DNA of 64,000 bases from Diplocarpon mali (GCA_024741835.1 JAENRP010000041.1:1-64000); one strand, 5' to 3'. Positions 23,385-37,048 are shown, counted from the stretch's first letter. The notes: generated by a model from the letters alone, not told the origin. Program-made: numbers and translations.

Positions 23385-26300
23385 CTAAGCCTCTACTATC
23401 TTCTATAACCTTAGTATATTTTTAAATACTTTAAACTTTACAACTATCTCTAATAGCTTTATAAATCCATCTACTACTATTCGATCAGTTAGGATATAAG
23501 TAATTAATAACTTATTCTTTACAATAAGGTCGCAGATAAAGTGGTAGGCAATATTAATATATTTCGATCGCTTATATAAGTATAAATTCTTTATAAGTGC
23601 AATCGCCCTTATATTATTTGCTTAAAGATTAATATAGTTCCTATCTTATCTAATATACTTAGCAAAACCTATATCTTTTAAAACTTAGGCGATTTATAAT
23701 CCTTACTTGCAATTTAATAATATTAATATATATTTAACTTTAGTACTTGCAATAGCTATTGATTTCTACTTCCTACTTCCTTATAATATAGGTCTGCTAT
23801 ATAGTACTACTACGCTTTTAGATATACTTTTCCGACCTTTCATATTTGCCTAATTAGAATTAGTATATACCTTAAGCTTTACGCTTATATATTTTATTAA
23901 TCTGTATCTTACCTTCTATATGATTATCAATCGAAGGTATCTTTTAAGTCGCTTGACTATATTCTTATATCAAATCGTCGGATCCTTTAAGTTCTGACTA
24001 AGTTGCTTAATAATAAAGGTAATATCTGGCCTTATATATACCATAGTATATATAATCGCTTTAATATCTTATTAGTACTTCTTCAAATCTCCTTTCTACT
24101 TATTTTCATTAGCAGGCTCTAACTTATCATACTTTCCTTTAATTAGAGTACGCTTTGGCTTAAAGTTAGGAGTATAAGCAAAGAGTCCTATTCGATCTAG
24201 GATCTTCTTAATATATTACTCTTAATCTAACTAAAGTTCTTAAGTAAAGCGGTTCCTTATAATATAGATATTAAGGATCTTATAAATTCCCTTTAGATCC
24301 TTAGTATTAAAACGTTTCCGAATTATTATAAAGAACTAATCTAATTAAGTAGTTGTTTTTATAGCTATAGTAATATCGTTAATATATAATAGTAACTTGA
24401 TTCTACGCTTAATATAAGTAAATAGATAAGGGTTAGCTAGGCTCTAAACGAATCCCATTTTCATTAGAGTAGAGCTATATAAGAGGTTCTAATCATAGGC
24501 TGATTATTTAAGCCTATAGATACTGCGAAGTATATAGAAAGAGTGGCTAGCGCATATAAGAATACCGTTAGGTTAGGAGAGAAAAATCCATTCCTTTATA
24601 GTCGCTTTAATAAATGCATTCTTAATATTATACTATCTGTATTTAAGGTCCTTAGCGGCTACTATTGCTATAAATATGCAAAGGGTATCTATGCGAACTA
24701 TTAGCGTAAATATATTAAAGTAGTCTTCTTTATACTATTAGAAGAAGCCCTTAGCTATAAGCCTTACTTTATAACATTCTAAGGTCTTATTTACATATAT
24801 CTTAATTATAAAGACCTACTTTATTAATACTAGATTCATATCCTTTAATATTAGTTCTTCTATCTATATACTATTTGCAATAAAAGAGCTTATCTCCTTT
24901 TAGATTGTCTTATTTTATACTACTCTATTCTCTAGGTCGTTAATAGCTTTATTATACGTCTTTAGAAGAGAGATTTTCATTATCCCCTTAGCGGCTAGGA
25001 ACGTATTATCTTTATTAAAGCTCTATTAAAGTTTAAGCTCATAGATCTTATACGCTATTATAGCTTAGATACGCTTAGACTTACGTTTATTTAAGGTATC
25101 TTCTAGTTCTAAGTCTCTATTTCTCTTCAAAGGCGTAGGTTCAGCTATAGGTTCCGTAGGCTTATTATCTAAGGAACCGCTTTCTAATAGTAGAGGCTTA
25201 TTATTACTTATACCTATTTTAAGAATATCCTTTACCTTAGGTACTTTAACTAAAGGGATAATAATATTAAAGTTGTTTTATACTTTAGGCAGTTTGCAAA
25301 TAATAGGAATAGTCTATTCGGCCTTTAGGCGACTAATAGGTCGTCGATTAGCAAGTGCGCTTAATATGCCTAAGCTAAGAGAAAGGGGTTATTAGTTCGG
25401 CTTAATAGTATTACTATCAAGTGGTATACTTTGCGAATCTTTAAGTATATAAAGCTTTAAGGATAGCTCCCCTTTATTTCGAAATTTATTAAACTTAACT
25501 ACTAAGGATATAATTACTTACCTTAGATCTAGCGCGTATACTATCTATTACTTTATTATCTATTTAATATACTTAATAAATATATACTCTCTACTTTAAT
25601 CTATTAGCTTCTTGCTTTTTATACCTATAGGCCAGGACTTTAGGCTAATATAAGAGTAGCAGACGCTTTTAAAGATATAAATATAGTCTAAGCTTAATTT
25701 CTATTTAAAATATGCCTTATATAGCGATATTCAAGTACTATTGACTATTAATCTATTACCTATTCTATTTCGCAGGTATATATCTATTTTAATCGCAAGG
25801 TCCTAGAATTCTAATAGCAAGTCAGTATCTTATAATAGAGTGTAATAGTCAGTCTTTACTTATTAAATGTTTCGCTTAGCGATACTATTTTAATAGGAAC
25901 CTTTATATATTATAGTTAGTTTATAATAAACTCCTTATTTTACCTATTCGTTTAGCTTTGCCCTAATCTCTAATACGTTATTAGACCTAATAGCTATTAG
26001 CTTTAATTAAGTCTAGCATTCCTTTATCACTTTTTAAGTTTTTAGCTTTTCTATAAGCTTAGATTTAGTCCTAGTGCAAATAGTCTATATTTATTAAGTA
26101 GAGTTATCTACTATTTAAGAAAACCAATTATTCCCTTTAATTAAAGTTGTAAATAGTCTAGTAGTATTAATAGATATTAGCGCTAGTATCGAATCTTTCT
26201 ATAGATTAAGCTTAGTTCGCGTTTGATTTCGAAGTTTTATTAGCTTGTAAATTCAATATACTAAGCGATCCTTTAGTACTTAGATCTTCTATTTTAAAAT

Positions 26301-28418
26301 CAAGACCTTATATAGGCCTTTTAATTTCTCTAGCCTTAGATATACGAATCTTTTATATATTAGCTAATACCTTAATAAGCTTTCGGCTTTTAATAGCTTT
26401 AATAGCTTATTATTAGTCGATGCTTTATTATCGGCGGCTAAAAAGGACTAATAATAGTAGTTTAAGGTTTTGCCATTTTCTAATTATAAGCCTAGCTTAA
26501 GAGTCATTTTTAATAAAACTGCAAGATCTACTTACAGTCTTAGCTTAAGAGTCGTCTCTAATGAATTCGCGAATTTCACTTGCAGTCCTAGCTTAAGAGT
26601 TATTTCTGCGAATTTCACTTGCGATCCTAGCTTAAGAGTTATTATTAGCGAATCTACAAAATCTATTTATAATCCTAGCCTAAGAGTCATTTCTATTAAA
26701 TTCACTTATAATCTTAGCTTAAGAGTCACCTTTAAAAATACCTTGCAATCTACCTATAGTCCTAGCTTAAAAGTCATTTTTGCAAATTTTACTTATAATC
26801 CTAGCTTAAGAGTCTATCTATTTTCCTTATCCTTACTTAATTATATTAAGGTGGAAAGTGCACTTTCCTTAAAGGAATCCACTTATAGGTCTGGCTTAAG
26901 AGTTAATTTCTATAATATTACCTTTAAGATAATATAAAGTCCATTTTTAATTTTAACTTTAAAGATTACTTTATAATTGTTATTTATAAATTATATAAAT
27001 TGATTATTAAAAACTCTTATATAATTTAACTCTATATAAATCTTGCAGTTAGATAAGAGATTAATACTTAAGCTAAGTATAAAGAGAACATTTTATAAAA
27101 GGAAAGAAATGCTAATAATATTCATTTCTACTATACCTATTAAGTCTATATACAACCTTCTATTACTAACTTTAATAGAGCGCCTTTTTATTTTAATAAG
27201 CGGGCCTCTAAATAGGTAGGGTTTATTAGTCATATATATTATATAACTAGTATTACTATACTAGTTAGATTTAAGGATCTTATAAAGATCGGCTTTTAAG
27301 ATATAGGCATCTTTATCATAATTATTATTTAAATTATCAAAAGTGGATTTAAGTTTAAATAACCTACTATTATTATTAGAAGTATCTATTAAAGTTTTAG
27401 CTAAATAGCCTTTTCCTTTGCCTTTCCTTAGTAGTTATAGCCTTTGGTAGGATAAGGGTAGTTTGCTTTTTAACTTCTGCTTTAATTGCTTCTTAATATT
27501 AAAGCTAGCGACTATATTAATTAGTTACCTTTTAACTTTATAATTAGTAATATTATAAGTACTATTATAGAAGTAGTATCCTTGATAAGTTCAAGGGCTT
27601 ATCCTGCGCTCCTTCCTCTTCTTAGGCTTATCATTACCCTATAACGCGGCCGATTTAGAGCGTCCTTTAAGGTCTTATTTAATAGTTTAAAGGAGGTCGA
27701 TCTTCTTATAAATCTCAAGGTTGGGTTAGATAAGAAGAGATTATTTCGCAATAGCGAACTTAAGAGGGAGGCTATTAAGTAGGAAACTAAAAAGCTGAGT
27801 TTCTTTAAAAGTTATAGCTATCTTAGGATCTGCAGCTCTTACTCTCCTCCTTACTTTATATAGTATAGATTAAGTAGAGTCTATATTTATATCTATATCC
27901 TTGCTATCTTTATCTTTTTTATATTAAAATAAAGTGATTTGCTATAGTAGATACTAAGTATTAAAGGCAGTTGTATAAGAGTATTTTACCTTTAAGGTAT
28001 CCTATTTTATCTTTATATTATTATAAACTCGAATAAAATCTTAGTCTTTATCGCTTAAACTTCTATTAATCTTAAGCTTGCATTTAGCTAATGCTAGCCT
28101 ATACTCCTTCTCCTTTTCTATATTTAAAATCTGCCTTTAGGATTCTTAGTTATTATTTACTAAAGCTCTTAAGCTAAGCTTATTTAGTATATTTAGCAAA
28201 TCCTTAGTAGTTGTATTAGCTATTAAAGTAGAAGTAGATAAATCAGTAGAGGGAATATAAGGGGCTATTCTTGCGTATTTAATAAGTGTCTTTTAAATTG
28301 CTATTTCAATGCCTTTGCTCTTAAAGTAAAGCTCTAAATTATCGAACTATTATTGCCAGTTCTTTTAAGAGAGTTAAAGGTCTTTAGGTCTAGTGTTTCG
28401 ATCGGAATCGGAAGCTAT
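23385..28418 (-). pseudogene. Copia-B2 gag-pol polyprotein, RIP-inactivated
   Basis: Counterpart of the B1 polyprotein. The span is 1678 codons and again divisible by three, so it carries stops rather than net frameshifts. The start codon itself has gone: B1 has ATGGCATCC where B2 reads ATAGCTTCC, a G to A change. The reverse transcriptase motif is YINDI near 24.37-24.40 kb where B1 has YIDDI. RNase H motifs lie near 23.7-23.9 kb, and integrase and GAG-pre-integrase near 25.7-26.35 kb. The repeat array is at 26.47-26.9 kb. It has more stops than B1, so RIP has hit it harder. Confidence 0.9.
26475..26905 (-). repeat. Copia-B2 copy of the in-frame minisatellite
   Basis: Same array as at 13205-13590, on the minus strand. 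The cores have decayed to AT-richer versions (plus-strand reading CCTAGCTTAAGAGT), consistent with C to T and G to A. A 155-codon open frame on the plus strand here is just the antisense of this array. Confidence 0.85.
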
Positions 28419-28517
28419 TGCCATTTCGAATAGAATTGCATTTAAAATTAAATAAATTAAATAGTTAAAGGCACTCCTCCTATCGAAAAGTTAAAATGAT
28501 TAAATAGCAGGTATTAT

Positions 28518-28816
28518 TATTAGTACGCAGATTCCTATGTAAGAGGCAAGCCATCCTTGTTCCGAGGGTCATCCTACACAGCTGTACCATATGCGATATA
28601 AGGGGTTTTGTATGTATTTCAGACGGCTGTTTAGCCAGAGGACCTTAGAAGGATATTTATATATAGCTAAGAGGGAATATAGAAGGGAGGATATTCAAAG
28701 GTATAAAGGTACTATCTTAATTATATAAAGATAGATAGATATTATAATAGATTCTTTTTAATAATAAGTACTTAACTATATTTATATAAATATTAATTAC
28801 TAATATAGAACCTATA
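28518..28816 (+). repeat. Copia-C 5' LTR
   Basis: 299 bp, starting TATTAGTACGCAG (ancestral TGTTGGTACGCAG, judging by the solo copy at 43209) and ending CCTATA. The TSD ATTAT precedes it. Confidence 0.95.
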
Positions 28817-29898
28817 CTAATTAGTAGTAGCACCTTTACTATAGATAGCAAGGTTATTAAACTAAAGAATTCTTTCTTAATTTTAAAGAGTACTTGATTA
28901 TATTTCCGGCTTACTTTAAATACTAACCCAAATGTATAAAGTAATATCAGTTACTACTAAAGGGGAAAAGGCGAAAGGTATGCGAATCTAGCTAGAGTTA
29001 TTACTTTAAAGGTAGATACTATCCTCTTCTACCTGCGTTCTATTACGCATTATAATTAGGGCAAAACCGAAGTGCAATCGGTATCCTAATTACAACTAGA
29101 TAATAGTATAATAATATGTAAAACATAACTATATTAGACTTCTTTTAAACCCTATTAAGGCGTAGAGCAATATCTAGATAATATTAGGAAATAATCAAGG
29201 GAGGACTATTAATACCGCTTAATCTAGGGTAACCTTAAACACTAAGGGACCCTGAAAGGGATATAAGACCTTAGGAGGATTAACTTAGCGAAGAGGCCCT
29301 TAGACTAAAAGATTAATATATAGAGAACTTTTAAAAGATATTATAAGATAGTAAAAGGAGAGGGCTATACCTTACTAAGGACTTTTAAGAGGAATTCTAA
29401 GATTAAACAGTTAGCGACTTTAAATCGCTAGATAAGGACATTTAATAATACTTAAGGGATAACCTTCGGTACTATAGAGTATATGTTTAGCATAGGAAGG
29501 GCGTTTCGATTGGCTAGGCACTTTTTAATATAGTATACTAAGAAGGAAATAAGTAGCTAGAAGACCAGCTAGAGTTATAGACTTAAGAAGTACCGAACTC
29601 GGTTATAGCATAATCTCTGAGATATGGAATAAGGTTTACTTTAGAATTTGCTAAATCTATGCGAATAAGCGAGCCACCTGCTTAAAGGGTTACTATAGTT
29701 GAATAGGAGATACTACGCTAAGACTCGCTTTAGCAAGGATACCTTAGATATAATAATAACACTTTATAAGATAACCTATATAAAGCAGATACTTTAAGAT
29801 AAATAACTAAATAGTATAACCTTAAAAGAATACCTTATTAACTCTGATTAGGATAGACCTTAGTCTTGTAATACCTAAAGATCTTAAATCTGATACTA

Positions 29899-32800
29899 AT
29901 GCCGCCGATCCAATTAAGAGATGGATCGTTGCTACCCTTTGCTATAGGGAGGGGTTTAAGAGCGCTTCTAAATCTTAACTAAAGTAACGCTCAACTATCT
30001 TAGTATATTATAAAACCTTTGACTTCGGATCAGGCCAAAACCCTTATAAATCTGAGTAAGATATATACTAAGGAGACTTAGTACTTAGGCAGGAAAGATC
30101 ACCTTAATAAGAAGCTTTATATATTCGCCGATTTATGCCAAAGAGCCTTAGTAGACTAGAGCATATAGTATAAAGCCTTTCTATTTATACTATAAGACTC
30201 GGCCTTAATGTACTACTATTAGTACCTATAAAATAAGAACTTCAAGTTTGCCAAGTTAGTAGAGGCCATTCAGGCTAATTATAAGACTGAAGAGAGAAGT
30301 AGCAGATTCCTAAGGAGGTGGTTTCGGCTGACATTTGACCTATTCTAATAAGAAGACTATTAGAGAGGGAAATCGATCTTAACCCAACTTGAAAACTATA
30401 TTAAAGAGCTATAGAACTTGCAATTAGGCTTATATGCTAATATAAGGAACGATCGATCAATTAGAGATAGGCTTATATAAGGTGTTTCCGAGAATCGGCT
30501 ATTCTAAATGGTACTTTTTAAGCTACTAGCGATATTCCTAGCTCTATTAGATAGCTTATAGGCTTACGTAAGAGTAGTTGCCTAGGATAGACCATTTAGA
30601 CCTTAGCACCCTAGTTCAGCTACTAATAGACCCTAATATCATTTGGCTAAGGAGCAAGGGCAATTTATAGCGCACTTTTCAAATAGAAAGATAAAGTTTG
30701 CCTAAGGTAATAAGAGAGGAATAACCTTCTAATTAAAACCAGGCTATATAAGGTGTATTATATGCTAGAAAAAGGACTGCTATAGTAGTAAGCACTTAAA
30801 AGAAGAAAGAGCCGCTTAGAAGTCTTGCTATATAGCAAGCCGACGAGCCGAAGGGTATAAGCCAATAGATAAAACATATAAGGCATACCTCTTATAAGAA
30901 GATAAAGGAGTATATTCAAAGGGCAATAGGACCGATGAGGATAAGCAGGAAACGTCTTCGAAAGAGGAGGACTAAGCGATTAGCAACCCTAAGGATAATA
31001 ATATCAACTTTACTATAGTATTCCTAGCTTCTAACTAGGAATATGACTTAAGAACTGTGCTTAACTAGCTTGAAAAGCAGAAGGCTAAATACCTCTTAAT
31101 AATAAGGGTTAATAAACCGATACAAACGGACCTTAAGGTATTTATAATATAGTAGACGGATCAATTCTTCTAAGGATTCCTGATTAATATAGGCGCCTTA
31201 AATAAAAATATAAGAGGAATTAACTAATTTAAAGCCTTGTAAAATATATAGGACGCAGTTCTAGCTCTACTTAGTATTGAAAAGTATAAAATTACCTTTA
31301 GGACAAGTTTATAAAATACAATCGGCAAGACAACTATTCGAATACCGGCAGGCCCTATAGAGTTCTTAATTATAAAGGCAGATATACCGTTTTTAGTCTG
31401 CTTATAATAACTCGATAAAATAGGAGCTAAATATAACAATCTGCGCAATTTGCTTATTATTGGCAAGGAGAAACACTTAATTATTAGAAAACACAAGCAC
31501 CTATAGCTTTTACTTAATATAATAGAGCAACTTCTAATAACTTCAGAGGGTATAATTAATATATGCTACTTAATAGAAATAGAGATCTAAAGGCTGTATA
31601 AAAGATTTGGATATCCTTTGGTAAAACGCTTTAAATACCTCTTGAACTAGGCTGGCTATAACGTCGACTCTAATATTATAGTAAGAGTAAGGGAAATATG
31701 CTAATATTATTAACTCTACGCTAATGCTCCTTATAGATTCCGATTTAAGCTATAAGATAATATCGACTTTAATTATACTATATATATCGATATTGCTTAA
31801 TTTAATAGAAGGAACGCCCTTTATATAGTTGATAAAGCGACGGGATTTAGAGCTGTAAGGTTCTTATAAAAGGGAATAGGAGCATATTCGGCCGACGCAG
31901 TATTTCGAGCCCTTAAATTGGCTTAGCTAGATATGTATATTAGACCTCTTGATTTTATAATATACGACTATAGTACTAACTTTAACTCGGTAGAGTTTAA
32001 AAGCTCTTTAAGATCTATAGGAATAACCCTTAAACTAGTTCCTATAAAGGCGTACCACTCTATTAGCAAGGTCGAACGGTATTATCGCCCTTTAAGATGT
32101 GCCTTTAAGATAATGATAGCTAAACACCCCTGATTAAGCGATAATAAAAGGCTGTAAATGGCTATTAAAGCAGTTAATGATATAGTAGGACCTAATAGAA
32201 TAATTCCTACCTTGCTTGTTTTTAAGGCATATTTAAGGCTAATTAAACTAGATCTACCAAATCCGTCGGTAGAACAAAGGGTAGCAATAATTAAGAAGGT
32301 TATAAAGGAAGTAAGAAAGATCTATGCTACTCGCAAGGTTAACGACGCTTTAAGTATAAGAAATGGCCTTAGAACTACTTATATTTATAATTTAAGGCTG
32401 AAAGACCTAGTATTAGTATATTGGGAGAAGGGAGGATAGATAGGCCTATTCGAGTTCCTAGGCTTAGAGAATAAAACCTATATAGTCGATATTAGCAATA
32501 GAATAAGGCACTTTAGATCGATAAGCGTACGTCTATTTAAAATCGATAATAAAGAAAACTACTTAAAGGAAACCAAAGGAACTAAACCTAAGAATCGAAC
32601 AATAACCGAAAGGGAGTAAAATGCAACTGATATTAATAAAGAAGTAGAGCCCTCTCGCTTAGTTAAGCCGCAACTTAATAGCCGCAAGCAATCGCCAAAA
32701 GTAGAGGTTCCCTTTATAAAGCCTATTTCCAGCCTTTTTATAATCGATAATAACTATAATGCTAAGATATAGATATCCTTTAAAGCAGACGACAAGCTAT

Positions 32801-34510
32801 ATATAGCCAAATCAGAGGTATTCCTAATAGAGAAGGAGAATAAGGACTAGGAACTATCGCAGAAGCTATAGGCAGAAGGCAAGATTACTACTCTTAAGCG
32901 CCCTTTCTAGCAATCTCGCCTAAAGGAGTACTAAGGGCTAATAAACAGAGGGGTATTTATACCGATAAATAAAAATGACCCTGCTATAAAAGGCAAAAGG
33001 ATCTTCAAATCAAGAATAGTTAATAAGATAAAGGGAAAGGAGATAGATCACCTATTCGAGAAATCACGCCTAGTTATATAGGCCTAGAATAATATTAGTA
33101 AGAAGGAGGAAGGTATAATCACTCAATCCCTAACTATCTAATAAGTAAGTTAACGCCTTTTAGTATCACTTTTAGCATCAATCTAGGAACACTTTAAAGA
33201 ATAGGGCAAGAAGGGCATTCTCGGCCTATGGGATATTATATAAGCGTACACCTAGGTAGCTTCAAAGCTACTATATAATATATTTGTATTTCCCTTACGA
33301 AATATCGCTAAGCTATTTCCTATAGGTATAGTCTTTAAAGTAGTACTGCTGCTTTATAGCATTCCTAAATTAGGAAATTACTAGTTTAGCACCTACTATA
33401 AGCACTATTATAGCAATCTTAGTATAACTAACTCAACTTATAACCCCTATCTATTATTAACCTTAAGCACTTCTCCCTTTTTTAGCATAGTAGGAATACA
33501 AATAGACGATACTTTAATACTTAGAGAAGCAGACTTCTTAAAAAAGGAGGAGGATAAGATTAAAAGGGTAGGATTCTTTATAAAGCTAATATAATACCTA
33601 TCGAGCATTAAATCACTAGCTTTTAATAGGTATATTATTTCCTAAGAAGGGGATATAGTATATATACGATAAAAGGGCCAAGGCCAAAGGCTGGAACTAG
33701 TCGATACTTCTTAAGAGGACTATAAGCAATAATACCTAAAGTAGAGAGCAAGAGGAGCTTATTTAGCTATAATCTGCTAGCTAAAAGCTTCCTTCAATTT
33801 GTCAGCTGCAGCTTAATACTAGGATCTAATAGTTTAAAATGCAGAGAATCTAAATAAGCGACTTAAGTAGATCCGAAATAATCCTAAAAGAGGCCTAACC
33901 TACCTTGCTATTAATTTGCAAAACGCTAAACTATTTGCATTTATTAATAGATCTTTTGCTAATAACAAGGATTTAAGCTCGCAGATCAGCTATATTATCG
34001 TACTAGCTACTAAAGAGGAAGGAGAATCGCAGTTTACTCTAAAAGGCAATATTCTATACTATAGCTCAATAAAGTATAAGAGAGTGACAAGAGCTATACT
34101 AGCCTCCGAACTATATGCTATAGTAGCAGGTATTAATATATTAGTTTTTATAGCTATAACGATTAATATAATAATAGCTAAGCTAAGTCTACCCCGCCTT
34201 CCTACCGTTATATATACAAATTCCCTCTCCTTATATAAGTGTATTATCAAATTAGGCACCATAAAGGAGAAGCGATTAATAATCGATATAATAGCTATTC
34301 GACAATCGTATAAGAATAGGGAGCTTATAAAGATATATTAGATTAATAGTGCTAGCAACCCCGCTAATGCTATAATAAAAGCCAATCTAAATCAGGCCCT
34401 TTAGCAACTAGTAGACACTAATTTAATAACTATTAGAAAGGAGGGATAGGTATAAAGGCCTATTAAGGTATAACTAGACTTAAAAAGGTCCTAGATTAAT
34501 AATATCCGAT
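29899..34510 (+). pseudogene. Copia-C gag-pol polyprotein, RIP-inactivated
   Basis: Coding sequence in one frame; the open stretches at 31933, 32158 and 33916 are all in phase with ATG 29899. Gag runs to about 31 kb. The integrase core includes IIYDYSTNF and SISKVERYYRPLR near 31.95-32.1 kb, followed by a conserved post-core region (AVNDIVGPNRIIPTLL). Reverse transcriptase (SRLVIQAQN near 33.06 kb; VGIQIDDTLIL near 33.49 kb) and RNase H (FINRSFANNKDLSSQ; RAILASELYAIVAGI, 33.95-34.13 kb) follow. Stops are at TAG/TAA. The exact polyprotein end is uncertain. Confidence 0.88.
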
Positions 34511-36243
34511 ATTTTTAATTGCAAGCTATTGGTAATTTTTTTATTTATTTTTTATTTTACTATAAGATATATTCCTATACTTGCTATTACTACCTTCTTT
34601 TTATCTTTTCTTACTTACCTACGCGTATTTGCATTTTTTTTATCACTTAAGTAGTACTAGAGAAGGAGGTTATAGCAAAGTAGCAATTATTATATTATTA
34701 AAGATAACGATCTATTAATAATTCTACCCTTAATAAGCACCTATCTTAAGCATTAGGATTTCTAAAGCGTAGATCCTTAAACCCTTAAGGCTTAGAAGCC
34801 TTACTACCTAAAGCAGCGGCCAAGTTGGCCCGCTCCTCTTAAGCTTACACCTAAGCAAGAGCAGCTGCAATCTCCTCTAGATTCGGCTTATCTAGATTAC
34901 TAAGATCTAGATCCCTACCCTTTAGAGAGCCCTTAGAAGGCACTTATCTGCCCTTGCCTTTTTAGCAGCGGATATTATTAAAGGGAGCTTAAGAGTAGCC
35001 CTTAGCTGAGCTAGATAGTCCCTTTATACGCTAGAGGGAGCCGAGCACCTTAGCGCCTTAAGTTTTAAGACGCTTAAGGGCAGCATTGCTGCCTTAAATA
35101 GCGCGCAACAGATCCTGCGAATAGTCAATTATTAATATTAGATAGATTCAAAGGTATATACAGCTTACCGGGTGTTCGCAAGGTCGATACTATAGTAGAG
35201 AGCATAAGCTTCATTCAGCTGGGCTAGCTAAAGGGCATCCCGAGTCTTTAGGACTATAGAGATTTATATCTAAGTCTCCTTAGATAGGATTCGGGCCGCC
35301 TCTTAGATCGCTTTAATATCGCTGCTAACTTAAGCATCTTAAAGAATAATATACTTATCCTAAGCCTAGATAGGTATCTAAAATAGACATTTATCAAAGG
35401 TTATTAAAGTAAGAGGATATTAAAGGGCACTTACTAGGACACACTTAGCCTACTGTATAATATAGTAGTTATACTTCTTAAAAGTAAGAGTATTAAAGGC
35501 GTATATATAGCTAGTATTATTCTTACTAGCCTCCTTTCTTAATATTATACGTATATAATATACGCATAGCATTCGAAAGGCCTTAGGCAGATCTTCTAAG
35601 TTGCATTCGAGCACTATTCAAGTTAGCAATATATATATTAAAGGGGGTCGGCCAACTATTAGGGCACTTACTAATAATAATAATATTAGTAATAAGATAA
35701 TATAGAATAAGATCTATTAAAGGGTTAATTAACTTAAAAGTAAGAAGGGGAATCGACCTACTTATAAGAAGTAGGAGTTAGAGTTAAGAGATCAAGGGAA
35801 GAGAGAAGCTCGATATATATGCCTTCTTAAAGGCCCCTCTTTTCCCTTCTATAGATTATTATAATTTATAGCTATAGTAGATTACAACTCTAGATGACTC
35901 TTTAATAAAGAGTCTCGAACCTACTAGAACGCAACCAGACTATAATCGCATTACCATAAGGCTTAAACAAAGACCTTAGATTGCTTCTATCACTTAAATA
36001 CCTTTCCTTTCCTTCTTTGCTATTTTATCTTTGCTATTTGCCTTTATCTTTGCTATTCTACTTTATATATATACTATCCTTATCACCTATTACATTTGCC
36101 TTTGCTATTAAGCTATTTATCTTTGCTATTCTATTCTTTATTACCATTTGATTATTTGCTACTAATCTGCCTCCTTTATACACCTATTCTGCGTACTTCC
36201 TTATGCAAGTTGAAAAGGTCTTTTTAAAAGAAAGTACTACTAG
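34511..36243. other. Long post-pol segment of Copia-C with antisense coding-like stretch
   Basis: 1.7 kb between pol and the 3' LTR, unusually long for a Copia 3' UTR. On the minus strand, about 35600-34690, there is degraded coding-like sequence rich in Ala, Leu, Lys and Arg (e.g. NLEEIAAALALV, ERANLAAALGSKASKALKDL). No domain is recognised. It parallels the opposite-strand ORF in the equivalent place in Copia-A. The last part is a tandem TTTGCTATT tract. Confidence 0.5.
36015..36172. repeat. TTTGCTATT-type tandem tract
   Basis: Several irregularly spaced copies of TTTGCTATT (TTTGCTATTTTA, TTTGCTATTTGCC, TTTGCTATTCTA and similar) just before the 3' LTR of Copia-C. Pyrimidine-biased and imperfect. 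Confidence 0.75.
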
Positions 36244-36542
36244 TATTAGTACGCAGATTCTTATATAAAAGGCAAGCCATCCTTATTCTAAGGGTCATCT
36301 TACATAGCTATACCATATGCGATATAAGGGGTTTTATATATATTTCGGACAGCTATTCAGCCGAAGGACCTTAAAAGGATATCTATATATAGCTAAGAGG
36401 GAATATAAAAGAGAGGATATTCAAAAGTATAAAGGTACTATCTCAGTTATATAAAGATAGACAGACATTATAATAGATTCTTTTTAATAATAAGTACTCA
36501 ACTATATTCACGTAAATATCGATTACTAGTATAGAACCTACA
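36244..36542 (+). repeat. Copia-C 3' LTR
   Basis: 299 bp, followed by TSD ATTAT. It keeps the correct CCTACA end and is otherwise separated from the 5' LTR by scattered C/T and G/A changes. Confidence 0.95.
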
Positions 36543-36547
36543 ATTAT

Positions 36548-36853
36548 AGAAGTATTAAATAGAGAGGAAGTCCTCTTTATTGAAAAGGGTTTTAGGCTAT
36601 AACATAGGGAATCATACCTCTTATAAAATATAGTAAAGTAAGGAATCATACCTCTTGTAGTACTAAAGGGTTATAGAGCAAGGAATCACACCTTTTGTAA
36701 TACAGGTTAGCTGAATAGGGAATCATACCTCCTATTCGCCGATTGCTCGCCTCTTACTATAAGTCTTATTCAACTTCCTACTAATAATTATAGCGCAAGT
36801 GCTTTCTAAGGGAAGTTAATAATCTATTATCGGTCTATCTAAGGCTTATAACT
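36548..36853 (-). other. Detached leader of Copia-B2
   Basis: The part of the Copia-B2 untranslated leader stranded on the right of Copia-C. It holds the four leader motifs (minus-strand AAGAGGTATGATTCC form) and, beside the LTR, the mutated primer site AGTTATAAGCC. Its alignment with 11281-11590 of B1 confirms the split. Confidence 0.9.
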
Positions 36854-37048
36854 TATTAAGCTTAAATGAGTCGGCGCAGTAGGTAAAGGAGGCTTCTAAA
36901 GGTTGATAGTCGATATATTAGTAAGAGTTAAAGAAGGAAGGTTACCCCTTTCTTCCTTATAGCTATATACGTGTTAATATCCTACTAACTAAGCAATAAG
37001 GTCATATGATAATATATCGGAGTGATAGCTGTATCACCTATCTTAACA
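36854..37048 (-). repeat. Copia-B2 5' LTR
   Basis: 195 bp. On the minus strand it starts TGTTAAGATAGG, still with the canonical TG, at 37048. TSD GAGTA follows on the plus strand. Confidence 0.95.

Larger units (their letters stand above)
28518..36542 (+). mobile_element. Copia-C: innermost Ty1/Copia retrotransposon
   Basis: 8025 bp with two 299-bp LTRs and a perfect duplication ATTAT (28513-28517 and 36543-36547), inserted in the Copia-B2 leader. Integrase precedes reverse transcriptase and RNase H, so it is Copia and not Gypsy. It has a ~1.1 kb leader before a gag ATG at 29899, a single-frame polyprotein to about 34.5 kb, and then a long 1.7 kb segment before the 3' LTR. It is the youngest insertion in the nest by position. 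Solo LTRs of its family are at 43209-43507 and 39719-40022. Confidence 0.93.
22890..37048 (-). mobile_element. Copia-B2: second Copia-B copy, split by Copia-C
   Basis: Opposite in orientation to B1, with 195-bp LTRs and a perfect duplication GAGTA (22885-22889 and 37049-37053). It is inserted in the gag region of Copia-A. Excluding Copia-C and one ATTAT copy it is 6129 bp, close to B1's 6098. Copia-C entered its untranslated leader. The pieces are 22890-28512 and 36548-37048 plus one copy of the target. B1 and B2 align end to end, including the primer site, leader repeats and minisatellites. Confidence 0.95.

Noticed and set aside
28518..36542. Classing the innermost element as Ty3/Gypsy because of its long size and 299-bp LTRs
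   Set aside because: Integrase (about 31.9-32.1 kb) precedes reverse transcriptase and RNase H (33.0-34.3 kb), which is the Copia order.
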